A DNA stretch of 35,431 bases from Bacteroidota bacterium (GCA_023417065.1 JAEZGH010000176.1:1-35431), one strand, 5' to 3'. Numbered from the stretch's first letter, positions 24,567 through 33,958 are shown. The notes: generated by a model from the sequence alone, not told the origin. Program-made: numbers and translations.

Positions 24567-27500
24567 ATGAAATTTTCTTTACTATTGACACTTTTTGTGT
24601 CCCTGGTCAGTATTGCCTTTGCCCAGGATCAAGTCAGAGGCATTGTCAAAGACGATGACGGACTGCCCGTGCCGGGAGCAACTGTGGTAGTCAAGGGCTC
24701 ATCGAACTATACTGTTACAGATGCCAACGGAGTCTTTGCTATTGGCATTGGCAAAGAATATCCGGTGACACTTCAATTCAACCTCACCGGCTACAAAGCA
24801 GAACAGCTTGAAATATATGAGAGTCTCGACGAAGAAGTTGAAATCAACCTTAAAAGTGACAACCTGCTGAATGAAATTGTTGTAATCGGTTATGGTACGC
24901 AGAAAAAATCAGATCTAACCGGCGCCATTGCATCAGTACCTTCACACATTCTGAACCAACCCGTGAGTTCACTTGACCGTGCGCTAAACGGAGCAGTTAC
25001 CGGAGTTCAGGTGACCCCCACTTCAGGTCAACCTGGAGGTGGTGTCAGTATACGTATCCGGGGCGGAAGTTCCATCACAGGAAGCAACGAACCTCTGTAT
25101 GTAGTAGACGGTTTCCCGATCACACCTGCCTCATCAGCTGCCGGAACAACAACCGGGGCAGAGATCAATCCGCTATCTGCGATCAACCCGAACGACATAG
25201 AATCCATTGATATACTAAAAGATGCGTCCGCCACAGCCATCTATGGATCACGCGGTGCCAATGGTGTGGTTATTATTACAACAAAAAAAGGCAGCAGTGA
25301 TCGTACTTCGATCACCTATGACGGATCTTATGGCGTACAGTCACTCCGCAAAAAAATAGACGTTCTTGATGCGCGCGAGTTTGCAGCATTAAGAAATGAA
25401 GCACTTTTTGACACCAATCCCGCCGGCGGAAGAAACCAATACCTGTCAGATGACGCAATCAGCAATCTGGGGCGCGGAACAGACTGGCAGGATGAAGCCT
25501 TCCAGAGTGCAGCAATACAAAGCCATCAGATCGGCGTTTCAGGTGGCAGTGCAAAGACGCGCTACTATGTATCGGCAAACTATTTCAACCAGGACGGGAT
25601 AATCCGACATACGGGTTTTGAAAGGGTTTCAGGACGTTTGAATCTCGACATTGACGCTACCGACAAACTCAAGCTGGGAACGAACATCACAGCCAGCCAG
25701 TCAGACGCAGACATAGCTCCCAACGGAATAGTTACTGCACTCCTACTCATGCCGCCAACGGCCACGATATACGATGAGGACGGCAGCTACACCCTTAGAA
25801 ACCCGTTTGAAAACATCTTCTCCAATCCGATCGCCTCGCTCAATGAGCAGCGAAATCAATCAAGAACACTGCGACTCCTGACAAATGCCTTTGCCGAATA
25901 CGCATTGGCCGAAGGGTTGACATTCAAAGTATCCCTGGGTACCGACGTTGCAGACATCCGCGAGGACAAATATCTGCCCGCCTCTATTTACGAAGGCGCC
26001 CTCGTAGGTGGTGAAGCCGGGATAGGTTTCGTGACCAACTCATCATGGCTCAATGAGAACACCCTTTCGTATAACAAAGACATCGGTAAACACCGCATCA
26101 ACGCGCTTGCCGGTTTCACGCAACAGGAAGACCGAAGGCAAGTGGTACGCAGCGGTTCGCGTGGGTTTGTCTCCGATCACTTTGGCACCGGTAATCTTGA
26201 AAGTGGTTCCACGGCCCTGCGTCCATTTTCGCGGGAGACTAAATCCACCCTTCTCTCCTACCTCGGCCGGGTGAATTACAATTTTGACGACAGATACCTG
26301 CTTACTGTAGGCCTGCGTGCCGACGGATCGTCGCGCTTCGGTAAAAACAACAAGTGGGGATATTTCCCTTCTGCTGCCGTGTCCTGGAAAGTATCCAATG
26401 AAAAATTCTTCGCAAACTTTCCACGGGCGATCGATGATCTGAAACTCCGTGTTAGCTACGGTGCGACGGGAAACAACGGAATCGATCCATATTCGTCACT
26501 TGCAACGCTGAACAATGTAACATACATCATCGGCGACGCGATCGTCAACGGCTTTACACCTTCTCGTATTGCCAACCCCAACCTTGGCTGGGAGACGTCA
26601 TATCAGTTTGATGCTGGCGTTGACGTGGGCTTGTTAAATCATCGCATCACTGTGACGCTTGATGCATACCGCAAGAAAACTGATGACCTTCTGCTCAATG
26701 TAGAACTTCCCTATACCTCAGGATACAGCACATCACTGCAAAACTTCGGTTCCGTGCTCAACCGCGGTGTTGAACTTGGGATTGAAACCATTAACCTCGA
26801 TGGGAAGCTTCAATGGAGAACGGGAGTCAATTTCTCATTCAACAGAAATCAAGTGCTCAGTCTCGGCGGCGGCGTAACATCATTCATCACCGGCGACTAC
26901 ATCGTCAAAGTTGGTGAACCGCTTGGAACCTTCTATGCAACGCAGACCAATGGCATCCTCCAGCCAGGTGAAGAGGCTACCCTGGGGGCTCTCACCGGCA
27001 ACGCAACTCCCAAGCCGGGAGACAGACTTTACAAAGATATCAGCGGTGACGGAAAGTTCACTACGGCGCTTGACCGTACGGTCGTAGGAAATGCCCAGCC
27101 CGACTTCATCTTCAGTGTTTCCAACTCACTGTCGTGGAACGGATTTGAGCTTAACTTCCTTATTCAGGGATCACAGGGAAACTATATCCTCAATGGAAAT
27201 CGCCAGGCCCTCGAGCTATTCAATGGTCAGCAAAATGCAGCCAGCTCAGCGGTTGGAAGATACACTGTAGACAATCCCAGCACAACCATACCGAGAGCCA
27301 AGCTTGATCCTGCGCCCGTGTTCTCCGATCGCTTCATCGAGGACGGATCGTTCATACGCCTAAAGACGCTCACACTAGGATATACGATCCCGTCCAAATT
27401 TGTGTCCCGGTGGCGACTCAACTCGGTACGTGTATATACCACGGCGCAAAACCTGCTCACGTTCACAGACTACACAGGTTTTGATCCTGAGATTACTTCC

Positions 27501-27587
27501 GGGAACAACACCACACAACAGGGTACGGATACCGGCGTGTATCCTGTTGCAAAGACCATCAGCGGCGGACTAACTGTAACCTTTTGA
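24567..27587 (+). CDS. SusC-like TonB-dependent transporter of the sulfatase operon
   Basis: A 1006-residue outer-membrane transporter. Signal peptide MKFSLLLTLFVSLVSIAFAQ, carboxypeptidase-regulatory-like domain (about 22-100), TonB-box-like EIVVIGYG (about 104-111), and a plug with the SusC signature PLYVVDGFPIT..NDIESIDILKDASATAIYGSRGANGVV (about 175-230), then the barrel ending in GGLTVTF. It belongs to the same family as the arabinan-locus SusC but is a distinct, diverged copy. Being first in an operon with a sulfatase and FGE and no glycoside hydrolase, it probably imports a small sulfated compound or sulfated oligosaccharide. Expression is likely set by the SAM riboswitch in its leader, and possibly by the divergent AraC regulator. 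Confidence 0.95.
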   Translation: MKFSLLLTLFVSLVSIAFAQDQVRGIVKDDDGLPVPGATVVVKGSSNYTVTDANGVFAIGIGKEYPVTLQFNLTGYKAEQLEIYESLDEEVEINLKSDNLLNEIVVIGYGTQKKSDLTGAIASVPSHILNQPVSSLDRALNGAVTGVQVTPTSGQPGGGVSIRIRGGSSITGSNEPLYVVDGFPITPASSAAGTTTGAEINPLSAINPNDIESIDILKDASATAIYGSRGANGVVIITTKKGSSDRTSITYDGSYGVQSLRKKIDVLDAREFAALRNEALFDTNPAGGRNQYLSDDAISNLGRGTDWQDEAFQSAAIQSHQIGVSGGSAKTRYYVSANYFNQDGIIRHTGFERVSGRLNLDIDATDKLKLGTNITASQSDADIAPNGIVTALLLMPPTATIYDEDGSYTLRNPFENIFSNPIASLNEQRNQSRTLRLLTNAFAEYALAEGLTFKVSLGTDVADIREDKYLPASIYEGALVGGEAGIGFVTNSSWLNENTLSYNKDIGKHRINALAGFTQQEDRRQVVRSGSRGFVSDHFGTGNLESGSTALRPFSRETKSTLLSYLGRVNYNFDDRYLLTVGLRADGSSRFGKNNKWGYFPSAAVSWKVSNEKFFANFPRAIDDLKLRVSYGATGNNGIDPYSSLATLNNVTYIIGDAIVNGFTPSRIANPNLGWETSYQFDAGVDVGLLNHRITVTLDAYRKKTDDLLLNVELPYTSGYSTSLQNFGSVLNRGVELGIETINLDGKLQWRTGVNFSFNRNQVLSLGGGVTSFITGDYIVKVGEPLGTFYATQTNGILQPGEEATLGALTGNATPKPGDRLYKDISGDGKFTTALDRTVVGNAQPDFIFSVSNSLSWNGFELNFLIQGSQGNYILNGNRQALELFNGQQNAASSAVGRYTVDNPSTTIPRAKLDPAPVFSDRFIEDGSFIRLKTLTLGYTIPSKFVSRWRLNSVRVYTTAQNLLTFTDYTGFDPEITSGNNTTQQGTDTGVYPVAKTISGGLTVTF

Positions 27588-27597
27588 CGTAACCGAC

Positions 27598-29070
27598 ATG
27601 AAGAATATTACTTTCCATCTTAAGACCGCGCTACTGATTTCCGTTCTTTCCCTGGGGTCGTGCGTAAGCATTGATGAGGAACCGGAATCATTTATTACCG
27701 CGGAACAATTTTACAGGAATGATGACGAAGCAGTCTCTGCAGTAAATGCAGTTTATCATGGACTGAACAACGCTACTCACACGCTCTACAATCGTCTTAT
27801 ACAAATTTCGACTGAGATGGCTTCCGACGATTACGAGGCCGGCCCACGGGCGCGTAACGCTCACGTCAGGGCTCTGGCAGGACTTACGCACGATGCATCG
27901 AATGACCGGATGCTCGAAATCTGGCGTCAGAGCTATGACGTGATCAACCGGGCAAACCTTGCGATTGATAACATCTCAAGCAACAACCTGCTCACGCCGG
28001 CACTTGCTGCAAGACTCGTTAACGAAGCGAAATTCCTTCGCGCGTTGCTCTACTTCAACCTGGTACGCTGGTTTGGACCAGTTCCCCTGGTGGTGCATCC
28101 GCAGGGACTAAGCAAAGAGGAACTGAATGTATCAAAGGCTACTGAAGATCAGGTATACGCACAGATCATTGCAGACCTGACAGACGCGGAATCGCTGCCT
28201 GCGCCACACCAGTATTCCTCCAGCGACGTGGGTCGTGCCACAGCCGGCGCAGCGAAATCACTGCTGGCAAAGGTATATCTGACACGTGAGCAGTGGGATC
28301 TTGCTGCTGCAAAAGCGAAGGAGGTTATCGACTCGAATTGGTATGGCTTATTTGAAGATTTTGCCGACGTCTTTGATGTAGCTACCAAAAACGGCAGGGA
28401 ACACATCTTCTCAGCTCAGTTCAAAGGATACTTTAATTTCTATGGAAATATGCTTGGCGGAACGGCAGCTCCGAATGAAGTTCCCGGCATCAATGGCGAT
28501 TACGCGGATGCACTGAACAAAGCGTCAGGTTTGTACCAAAGCTTCTCAGATGACGATGAGCGCAAAGCGGTAACGTTTGTAACACAAATCGTCAGTCCGA
28601 CGAACGGAAACCTGTACACAATCGAACCTCATCTTCACAAGTATTACGACCCTACAACGCCTGCTGCACCAGGTGAATCATCCAAGAACACGCCGATCAT
28701 CCGGTATGCGGAAGTACTTCTGATCTACGCCGAAGCTCTTTCGCAGTCCGAAGGTCCGGTTGGTGCTGCCTACGAAGCACTTGATGCTGTGCGTGTCCGC
28801 GCGGGACTGGAGCCCCTTGCGGTAGTATCGCCCGGCTTGTCGAAGGAAGACTTCCGAGAAGCAGTGTATGAGGAAAGAAGAAAGGAATTTGTCTATGAAT
28901 ACCAGCGCTGGTTCGACCTGGCGCGTCGCGGACCAGATTATTACGTCGCGAAACTCCATGCCGCAGGCAAAACACAGGCTGCACCACGACATGTTCACTT
29001 CCCTACCCCGCAGCGCGAACTTGATATAAACCCTAACCTTAAACAACACCCGGACTGGGTTGGATTCTAA
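27598..29070 (+). CDS. SusD/RagB-like lipoprotein of the sulfatase operon
   Basis: A 490-residue SusD-family lipoprotein (lipobox LGSC, Cys22). Family landmarks: a TAEQFYRNDDEAVSAVNAVY start, VNEAKFLRALLYFNLVRWFGPVPLV (about 137-162), IRYAEVLLIYAEALSQS near 365, and the C-terminal RRKEFVYEYQRWFDLARRG followed by PTPQRELDINPNL. The gene starts 10 bases after SusC, and the two proteins should form a lidded transport complex. Ligand unknown; the operon context points to a sulfated substrate. Confidence 0.95.
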   Translation: MKNITFHLKTALLISVLSLGSCVSIDEEPESFITAEQFYRNDDEAVSAVNAVYHGLNNATHTLYNRLIQISTEMASDDYEAGPRARNAHVRALAGLTHDASNDRMLEIWRQSYDVINRANLAIDNISSNNLLTPALAARLVNEAKFLRALLYFNLVRWFGPVPLVVHPQGLSKEELNVSKATEDQVYAQIIADLTDAESLPAPHQYSSSDVGRATAGAAKSLLAKVYLTREQWDLAAAKAKEVIDSNWYGLFEDFADVFDVATKNGREHIFSAQFKGYFNFYGNMLGGTAAPNEVPGINGDYADALNKASGLYQSFSDDDERKAVTFVTQIVSPTNGNLYTIEPHLHKYYDPTTPAAPGESSKNTPIIRYAEVLLIYAEALSQSEGPVGAAYEALDAVRVRAGLEPLAVVSPGLSKEDFREAVYEERRKEFVYEYQRWFDLARRGPDYYVAKLHAAGKTQAAPRHVHFPTPQRELDINPNLKQHPDWVGF

Positions 29071-29089
29071 CCACGAAAAACAACTAACT

Positions 29090-30751
29090 ATGAAACTAAT
29101 ACGAAACCTACTCTCTCAGGCGGCGGTGCTGGTACTTGCATCGCTTGTCACGCCGGCCTTTGCACAAAAGGACCGTCCCAACATTATCCTAATTATGGCT
29201 GACGACATGGGTTATTCCGATATCGGATCCTATGGTGGCGAAATCAATACCCCGAACCTTGATCGCCTCGCGGCCGAGGGACTTCGTCTCACAGAATTCT
29301 ACAACAACTCGATTTGTGCACCCACCCGTGCGTCGCTCATTACCGGCCAGTATCCCCACCGTGCCGGGATCGGATACTTCGATGTCGATCTGGGATTACC
29401 AGCCTATCAGGGTTTTCTGAACCGCGAGTCGCTGACTTTCGGAGAAGTACTTCGCAATGCCGGCTACAGCACACTGCTATCGGGCAAGTGGCACGTTGGA
29501 AAAGATAGCCTGGCATGGCCGAACCAACGAGGTTTTGACCGATTCTACGGAATCCTCGCAGGCGGTGCGAATTACTTCAGCACGAAGCCGATGCCCCTCA
29601 ACGGTCGCGAATATCCGGTCGAGATGATTCTTGATAACAAGCGCCTGAATCCTGAACCCGACAGTTACTATTTCACCGATGAAATCACCAGTCATGCAGT
29701 GAGTTTTATCGATGATCAGAATAAGACAAACAAGCCGTTCTTCCTTTACGTCGCATATACTGCACCCCACTGGCCTTTGCATGCATTGCCTGAAGACATT
29801 GCGAAATACAAAGGAAAGTTTGATATCGGATGGGATGAACTTCGCAAACAACGTCATGCGCGGCAAATCGAACTGGGAATTGTTCCGCCCGACAGCAAGA
29901 TCGCACAACGCGATGATATCCCGCAATGGGATCTCCTTACCTATGATGAACAAAAGCTTTGGGCGTCGAGAATGGAAGTCTATGCAGCGATGATCGACAG
30001 GATGGATCAGGGCATCGGCAAAATCCTCGACAAACTGAAGGAACTGAAGAAAGGTCAAAACACCATCATTATCTTCATCTCTGACAATGGCGCAGAAGGT
30101 GGCCAATACCAACTCGGCGGCCGAGGCAAACGATATAACTCCGGTCCTGTTGGAACGTCGGGCTCATTCGACTACACGTACAGGAACTGGGCGCAGGTTT
30201 CGAACACGCCATTCCGTTCTTACAAAAACAACATGCACGAAGGTGGTATCTCCTCACCGTTCATTGCGTGGTATCCCAAAATGATTAAGCCAAACACTAT
30301 AGCGAAGGGTACAGGTCACCTGATTGATCTTGCTCCCACCTTCTACGAACTGGCCAAAGCGAAATATCCTTCCAACTTCAACGGATTGACTACACACAGC
30401 CTCGCAGGAAAAAGTCTCGTTCCCGTGCTTACCGGCGTCGCTAAGGAAGTTAACCGTGAAGAACCAATCTTCTGGGAACGCGCAGGAAATAAGGCAGTTC
30501 GCCGCGGCAAATGGAAGCTCGTATCCGACTACGGAAAAAACACCTGGGAACTCTACGATGTTGAGAAAGACCGTGGTGAGACCACCGACCTGGCCGCAGA
30601 GCACCCTGAAATTGTGCGTGAACTTTCATTTGAATACCAGCGCTGGGCTGTAAGAAACGGTGTCGTTGACTACGAAACGATCAAGCCAAAGAATAATATC
30701 ATTCCCATCGAGGAGAAGAAGAAAAGTCAATCGGTAAGTCAGGCCAACTAA
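29090..30751 (+). CDS. Secreted arylsulfatase (S1 family, AtsA-like)
   Basis: A 553-residue sulfatase. Signal peptide ending in PAFAQ, then the first sulfatase signature at residues 76-86, CAPTRASLITG, in which Cys76 is the residue converted to formylglycine and Arg80 is conserved. Metal ligands Asp38/Asp39 lie in IMADDMGYSD, and the second signature GYSTLLSGKWHVGK is present. The middle region (APHWPLHALPEDIAKYKGKFDIGWDELRKQR) is like Pseudomonas AtsA-type arylsulfatases (probably S1_4), which are known for sulfur scavenging. It should release sulfate from an organic sulfate ester in the periplasm. The ATG at 29090 fits the signal peptide; an upstream in-frame start at 29060 overlaps susD. 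The last 20 residues are polar and Lys/Gln-rich. Confidence 0.93.
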   Translation: MKLIRNLLSQAAVLVLASLVTPAFAQKDRPNIILIMADDMGYSDIGSYGGEINTPNLDRLAAEGLRLTEFYNNSICAPTRASLITGQYPHRAGIGYFDVDLGLPAYQGFLNRESLTFGEVLRNAGYSTLLSGKWHVGKDSLAWPNQRGFDRFYGILAGGANYFSTKPMPLNGREYPVEMILDNKRLNPEPDSYYFTDEITSHAVSFIDDQNKTNKPFFLYVAYTAPHWPLHALPEDIAKYKGKFDIGWDELRKQRHARQIELGIVPPDSKIAQRDDIPQWDLLTYDEQKLWASRMEVYAAMIDRMDQGIGKILDKLKELKKGQNTIIIFISDNGAEGGQYQLGGRGKRYNSGPVGTSGSFDYTYRNWAQVSNTPFRSYKNNMHEGGISSPFIAWYPKMIKPNTIAKGTGHLIDLAPTFYELAKAKYPSNFNGLTTHSLAGKSLVPVLTGVAKEVNREEPIFWERAGNKAVRRGKWKLVSDYGKNTWELYDVEKDRGETTDLAAEHPEIVRELSFEYQRWAVRNGVVDYETIKPKNNIIPIEEKKKSQSVSQAN

Positions 30752-30757
30752 CACAAA

Positions 30758-31588
30758 ATGAGAAGGACTGCAACGTTACTCGCTCTCAACTGGGCCGGAT
30801 CATTCGTACTTATTACGCTTTTGGTTTCTGCCCGCGTGGATGACCGGGAGATATTCATCAAAGGCGGAAACGTCAACGGTATTGAAATCGGTCCATTTAT
30901 CATGGATAAGAATCTCGTAACAGTCGCGGACTACCTGGAATTCACTAAAGCAACGGGTTATCAGACCGAAGCGGAGAAGTTTGGCAGCGCAGGCGTTTTT
31001 AGCGCCGACCACGGCACCTTTCTCGCAATCGAGGGATCCAACTTCAGGTTTCCGTTCGGTCCTGACGGGCTACCTGCTGAGTTAGACCACCCGGTTACGC
31101 AGGTGTCTTACAATGACGCCGTTGCTTATGCGAACTGGAAGGGTAAGCGACTTCCTACTCGTGCTGAATGGCAGTATGCCGCCGCGGCAGGACGCAATGG
31201 TGAGTATAGTTGGGGCGACGATCTCGTGGTTGACGGCAAATTCAAGGCAAACACCTGGCAGGGCGCGTTTCCGTTCACCAATCTCAAAAGCGATGGTTAC
31301 GAGTTTACATCACCCGTCGGAGTGTTTGGTGAGAATCCCTGGGGCCTCACCGACATGGGAGGAAATGTGTGGCAATGGTGCAGCGACTCCGTTGATCCTG
31401 TGGGATATGAAAAGATCATCGACCCAGGCCCGCGTAAGGTCCTGAAAGGCGGAAGCTATCTCTGCGATCCCACGGTATGCCATGGTTATCAGATCTTTGG
31501 CGAGACGTATACTACGCCGGAATCTGCACTAGGGCATATCGGCTTCAGATGTGTGCGAGATGTACGCCCTTCCATCGGGTCAAAATAA
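30758..31588 (+). CDS. Exported formylglycine-generating enzyme (FGE/SUMF1 family)
   Basis: A 276-residue FGE-sulfatase-domain protein, 6 bases after the sulfatase stop. Catalytic evidence: Cys236 and Cys241 in GGSYLCDPTVCHGY sit with the same spacing as the copper-binding cysteine pair of aerobic FGE, in a region that ends in the family motif GFRCVRD. Other landmarks are VTQVSYNDAVAYANWKGKRLPTRAEWQYA and LTDMGGNVWQWC. Many SUMF1-domain proteins lack the cysteines, so this looks like an active copper/oxygen-dependent enzyme that converts Cys76 of the neighbouring sulfatase. An N-terminal hydrophobic segment (about 6-24) suggests export or inner-membrane anchoring, so the maturation could take place in the periplasm. 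Confidence 0.88.
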   Translation: MRRTATLLALNWAGSFVLITLLVSARVDDREIFIKGGNVNGIEIGPFIMDKNLVTVADYLEFTKATGYQTEAEKFGSAGVFSADHGTFLAIEGSNFRFPFGPDGLPAELDHPVTQVSYNDAVAYANWKGKRLPTRAEWQYAAAAGRNGEYSWGDDLVVDGKFKANTWQGAFPFTNLKSDGYEFTSPVGVFGENPWGLTDMGGNVWQWCSDSVDPVGYEKIIDPGPRKVLKGGSYLCDPTVCHGYQIFGETYTTPESALGHIGFRCVRDVRPSIGSK

Positions 31589-31617
31589 TGCTGTGGAGAG
31601 GATTTTCGTGAGCAGGG

Positions 31618-32316
31618 TCAGAATCCCAGCCCCGCTCCGAAAAGTCCTGTATAACCGCTGTTAACTGAAAAGAACTGCTCGAATCCCATCCTCAGACAAA
31701 ATTTTTTCTTCGTCTTGCCACCGATGTACTTCAGTACGTACTGTCCAGTATGCAAACCAACTCCCAGAGAAGTTGCTGTGCCTTCATAGTCTGCCGGAGA
31801 CGATTCTGTGTCGGCAGTAACAAAATTGGCAACTATTGAGGGCCCGGCCTGTATACCAAACGTAATGATATTCCCAAGGTCAAAATCCCGGAAAAAGTAA
31901 CTGCTAACGTATAGCTTACTGGCCATAAAAATATCAGGGGAGGTCGGATGTGACCCGGGATAATACGCCTCAAACCCGTTGAGGTAGGAAATATCAAACC
32001 CAACACCGGCATCTTCGTGGGCTATCCCAAACATGTTAAACCGGTCGTAGTACAACTTTATACTACCTATTGAGTTGAATTCTTCTCCGAAGTAGGAGTC
32101 TTCTTCAAGCATTTGTTTTGAACCGCTGAAAATAAAACCAAAACGCCCCTGCTTCTTTTCAAAGTTGCTCTTCCTGACGCTGTTCATCGGATATTCCTGC
32201 AAGACGGGTTCATTTACCTCTGGCTTGTGAACTTCTGCCCTGCTTGATGCGAATTGCTGAGCCGATAATGCGCTGCAAAAACCAATTGAAAATATAAAAG
32301 TAGCGAGTATCTTCAT
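31618..32316 (-). CDS. Outer-membrane beta-barrel-like protein, unknown function
   Basis: A 232-residue exported protein: signal peptide ending in ALSAQ, a short linker (about 25-60), then alternating strands (GRFGFIFSG, SIKLYYDRFNMFG, LYVSSYFFRDF, IITFGIQAGPSIV, GVGLHTGQYVLKYIGG, LRMGFEQFFSV) and an aromatic C-terminus (GAGLGF). This is typical of a small outer-membrane barrel, but I recognise no family. The frame runs to 32403; the ATG at 32316 fits the signal peptide. It starts 27 bases after the next gene's stop and is probably co-transcribed with it. Confidence 0.6.
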   Translation of the reverse strand: MKILATFIFSIGFCSALSAQQFASSRAEVHKPEVNEPVLQEYPMNSVRKSNFEKKQGRFGFIFSGSKQMLEEDSYFGEEFNSIGSIKLYYDRFNMFGIAHEDAGVGFDISYLNGFEAYYPGSHPTSPDIFMASKLYVSSYFFRDFDLGNIITFGIQAGPSIVANFVTADTESSPADYEGTATSLGVGLHTGQYVLKYIGGKTKKKFCLRMGFEQFFSVNSGYTGLFGAGLGF

Positions 32317-32342
32317 TGTGTTTTTTCTTGGTGGTTGTATGA

Positions 32343-32804
32343 TTACATTCTGGAGTATGTCTTTGACCCGGAAGACGTCGTCGTCAACTTTGCGCCTGAA
32401 CACGTGAACGTGAGAACATCATTTCTGGGCTTGTCAGGGCGTTGGCTTCCATAACCAACACATGTGACCGGCGGCGGAGTGGTATAATTAAGCGTAATAG
32501 CGTTTCCACTCAATGTATAATTAAATGGGAACCTCAAATCCTGGCATATGCTATTGCAATCGGGTAAGGATAAATAACCCGAGCCATCACTATTGAATTG
32601 AAGAATTTCTGTTTTTTGTCCATTGCAGGTTGCGACACCCCATTTTCCAACGTAACAAGGTCCTGAACCAGGGCCGGAGCGACCTTCTTCGTGTCGATGC
32701 TTCAATTTGTCACTGAGTTCCTCGAGTTCTTTGTCGGCAACGCTTACACACATAAACAAGGTTAATGACAAAATGCAACTGAGGTAGGCGAATGTTTTTC
32801 TCAT
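32343..32804 (-). CDS. Small exported protein with lipocalin-like strands
   Basis: A 153-residue protein with an N-terminal hydrophobic export signal (about 5-20, a weak lipobox LFMC is possible), a charged helical segment, a Gly/Ser linker, and a C-terminal half with lipocalin-like strands (ILQFNSDGSGYLSLP, FNYTLSGNAITLNYTTPP, DVLTFTCSGAKLTT). Several cysteines (CYVG, ATCNG, PDCNSICQD, VTCVG, FTCSG) could form disulfides outside the cytoplasm. Function unknown. The ATG at 32804 is preferred because the extra 14 upstream residues precede the export signal. Confidence 0.6.
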   Translation of the reverse strand: MRKTFAYLSCILSLTLFMCVSVADKELEELSDKLKHRHEEGRSGPGSGPCYVGKWGVATCNGQKTEILQFNSDGSGYLSLPDCNSICQDLRFPFNYTLSGNAITLNYTTPPPVTCVGYGSQRPDKPRNDVLTFTCSGAKLTTTSSGSKTYSRM

Positions 32805-32996
32805 TCTTTTAAAAATTAGGTTAGTGAAGTCGTGAATTCCACCCAATGCAGGGTGTTTGCCTATCTTTATTTTCGCATAATTTCAGAATCCTGGCAAAAG
32901 GACTTTCTGAGAGTGAGAGGGATACGAACCGATTGACAACAAAAATTACATGCGTTCGAATTATCAAAATTAGGGTGCCACGCGGCGTGTTTCAAT

Positions 32997-33017
32997 TACC
33001 CTTTAGGGGTATTTTTG
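32997..33017 (+). promoter_or_regulatory. Palindrome over the promoter of the PAS-LuxR regulator
   Basis: TACCC (32997-33001), TTTAG, GGGTA (33007-33011) form a 15-bp palindrome. It overlaps a TAnnTTTG element, TATTTTTG at 33010-33017, about 55 bases before the ATG at 33073. The -33 side is weak. An operator for self-control by the regulator is likely but unproven. Confidence 0.5.
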
Positions 33018-33072
33018 GATATTCGTCTAACCATGGCGTTGTGTGAGTGGGGTATGAGGATTGAATCGACGC

Positions 33073-33873
33073 ATGTTTAGCGGTTCCACCAATAGCGCCG
33101 TGAAATCTGAAATAAACAAAATGATGGAGATCTGGGATAAGCTCCAAACCGAAATCACCCAGCCTGTTCCCAGCACAAAGTTCAGAATCGACGAAATCGT
33201 AAGTTCTGTTTTTGCCATGGGGCCCTTCTACTATTATCTGCTACATCCGGAAGACATGAGCATCTCGAATATCAGCTCAGATTTCGGGGCCATGCATGGC
33301 ATCGGGGCAAGTCAGGTAAACCATGTGGATTACATTTTCTCGCTAATCCATCCTGATGATCTTGATTTTCTAGCCAAAGCTGAAGAGCAGGCTCATTATT
33401 ACATTCTTGGAAAAGGCATTGACAAATTAACGCGCTACAAGATTTCTTATAACCTACGGTTCAGGGTTGCGGATGGAACTTACCGGCTTTTCAATCATCA
33501 GTCGCTGGTACTTTCGGTCGACAATCAAACAAATACTATCGTCAAATCGATCAATATCCATACAGATATCAGTCACCTTACCCAAAAAAACAATTACAAA
33601 TGGTCGGCGCTAGGGTTGATGGGAGAACCCAGTTTTTTAAATCTGGATGTCGAATGTGACTCTGAAGAACGTGAGTCGGCGAGGAGATTTTCAAAAAGAG
33701 AACTCGAAATCCTTCGTATGATTGCCGAAGGACTCAGTACGAAGGTAATCGCAGATGCACTTTTTATTACGTCCGACACCGTGAAAGTTCACCGCAGAAA
33801 CATTATGGCAAAATCTGGCTGCACGAATATGGCCGAACTAGCTGCGAGGAGCATTAGCGAAGGATGGATTTAA
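33073..33873 (+). CDS. PAS-LuxR family transcriptional regulator
   Basis: A 266-residue regulator with a PAS-like sensory domain (about 45-175, with FSLIHPDDLDFLAKAEEQA and YNLRFRVADGTYRLF) and a C-terminal LuxR/GerE helix-turn-helix (about 205-266; SKRELEILRMIAEGLSTKVIADALFI, then SDTVKVHRRNIMAKSG). There is no receiver domain, so it is probably ligand- or redox-controlled rather than phosphorylated. The frame begins with TTG at 33061; the ATG at 33073 is preferred. The palindrome at 32997 overlaps its promoter and fits autoregulation. Confidence 0.85.
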   Translation: MFSGSTNSAVKSEINKMMEIWDKLQTEITQPVPSTKFRIDEIVSSVFAMGPFYYYLLHPEDMSISNISSDFGAMHGIGASQVNHVDYIFSLIHPDDLDFLAKAEEQAHYYILGKGIDKLTRYKISYNLRFRVADGTYRLFNHQSLVLSVDNQTNTIVKSINIHTDISHLTQKNNYKWSALGLMGEPSFLNLDVECDSEERESARRFSKRELEILRMIAEGLSTKVIADALFITSDTVKVHRRNIMAKSGCTNMAELAARSISEGWI

Positions 33874-33958
33874 TCCGTTTCTGAGACAATAACGCAAGGA
33901 ATAAGGGCTATCCGCAGAAAACGCATCCACGAACGCCCGAATTCCTAATAATGCCTTG

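Noticed and set aside
29477..30112. 211-residue antisense ORF inside the sulfatase gene
   Set aside because: The sulfatase frame is unambiguous; the opposite frame is open only because of codon bias and shows no domain.
30758..31588. Non-catalytic SUMF1-domain protein
   Set aside because: Both active-site cysteines are present at the right spacing, directly downstream of a Cys-type sulfatase.
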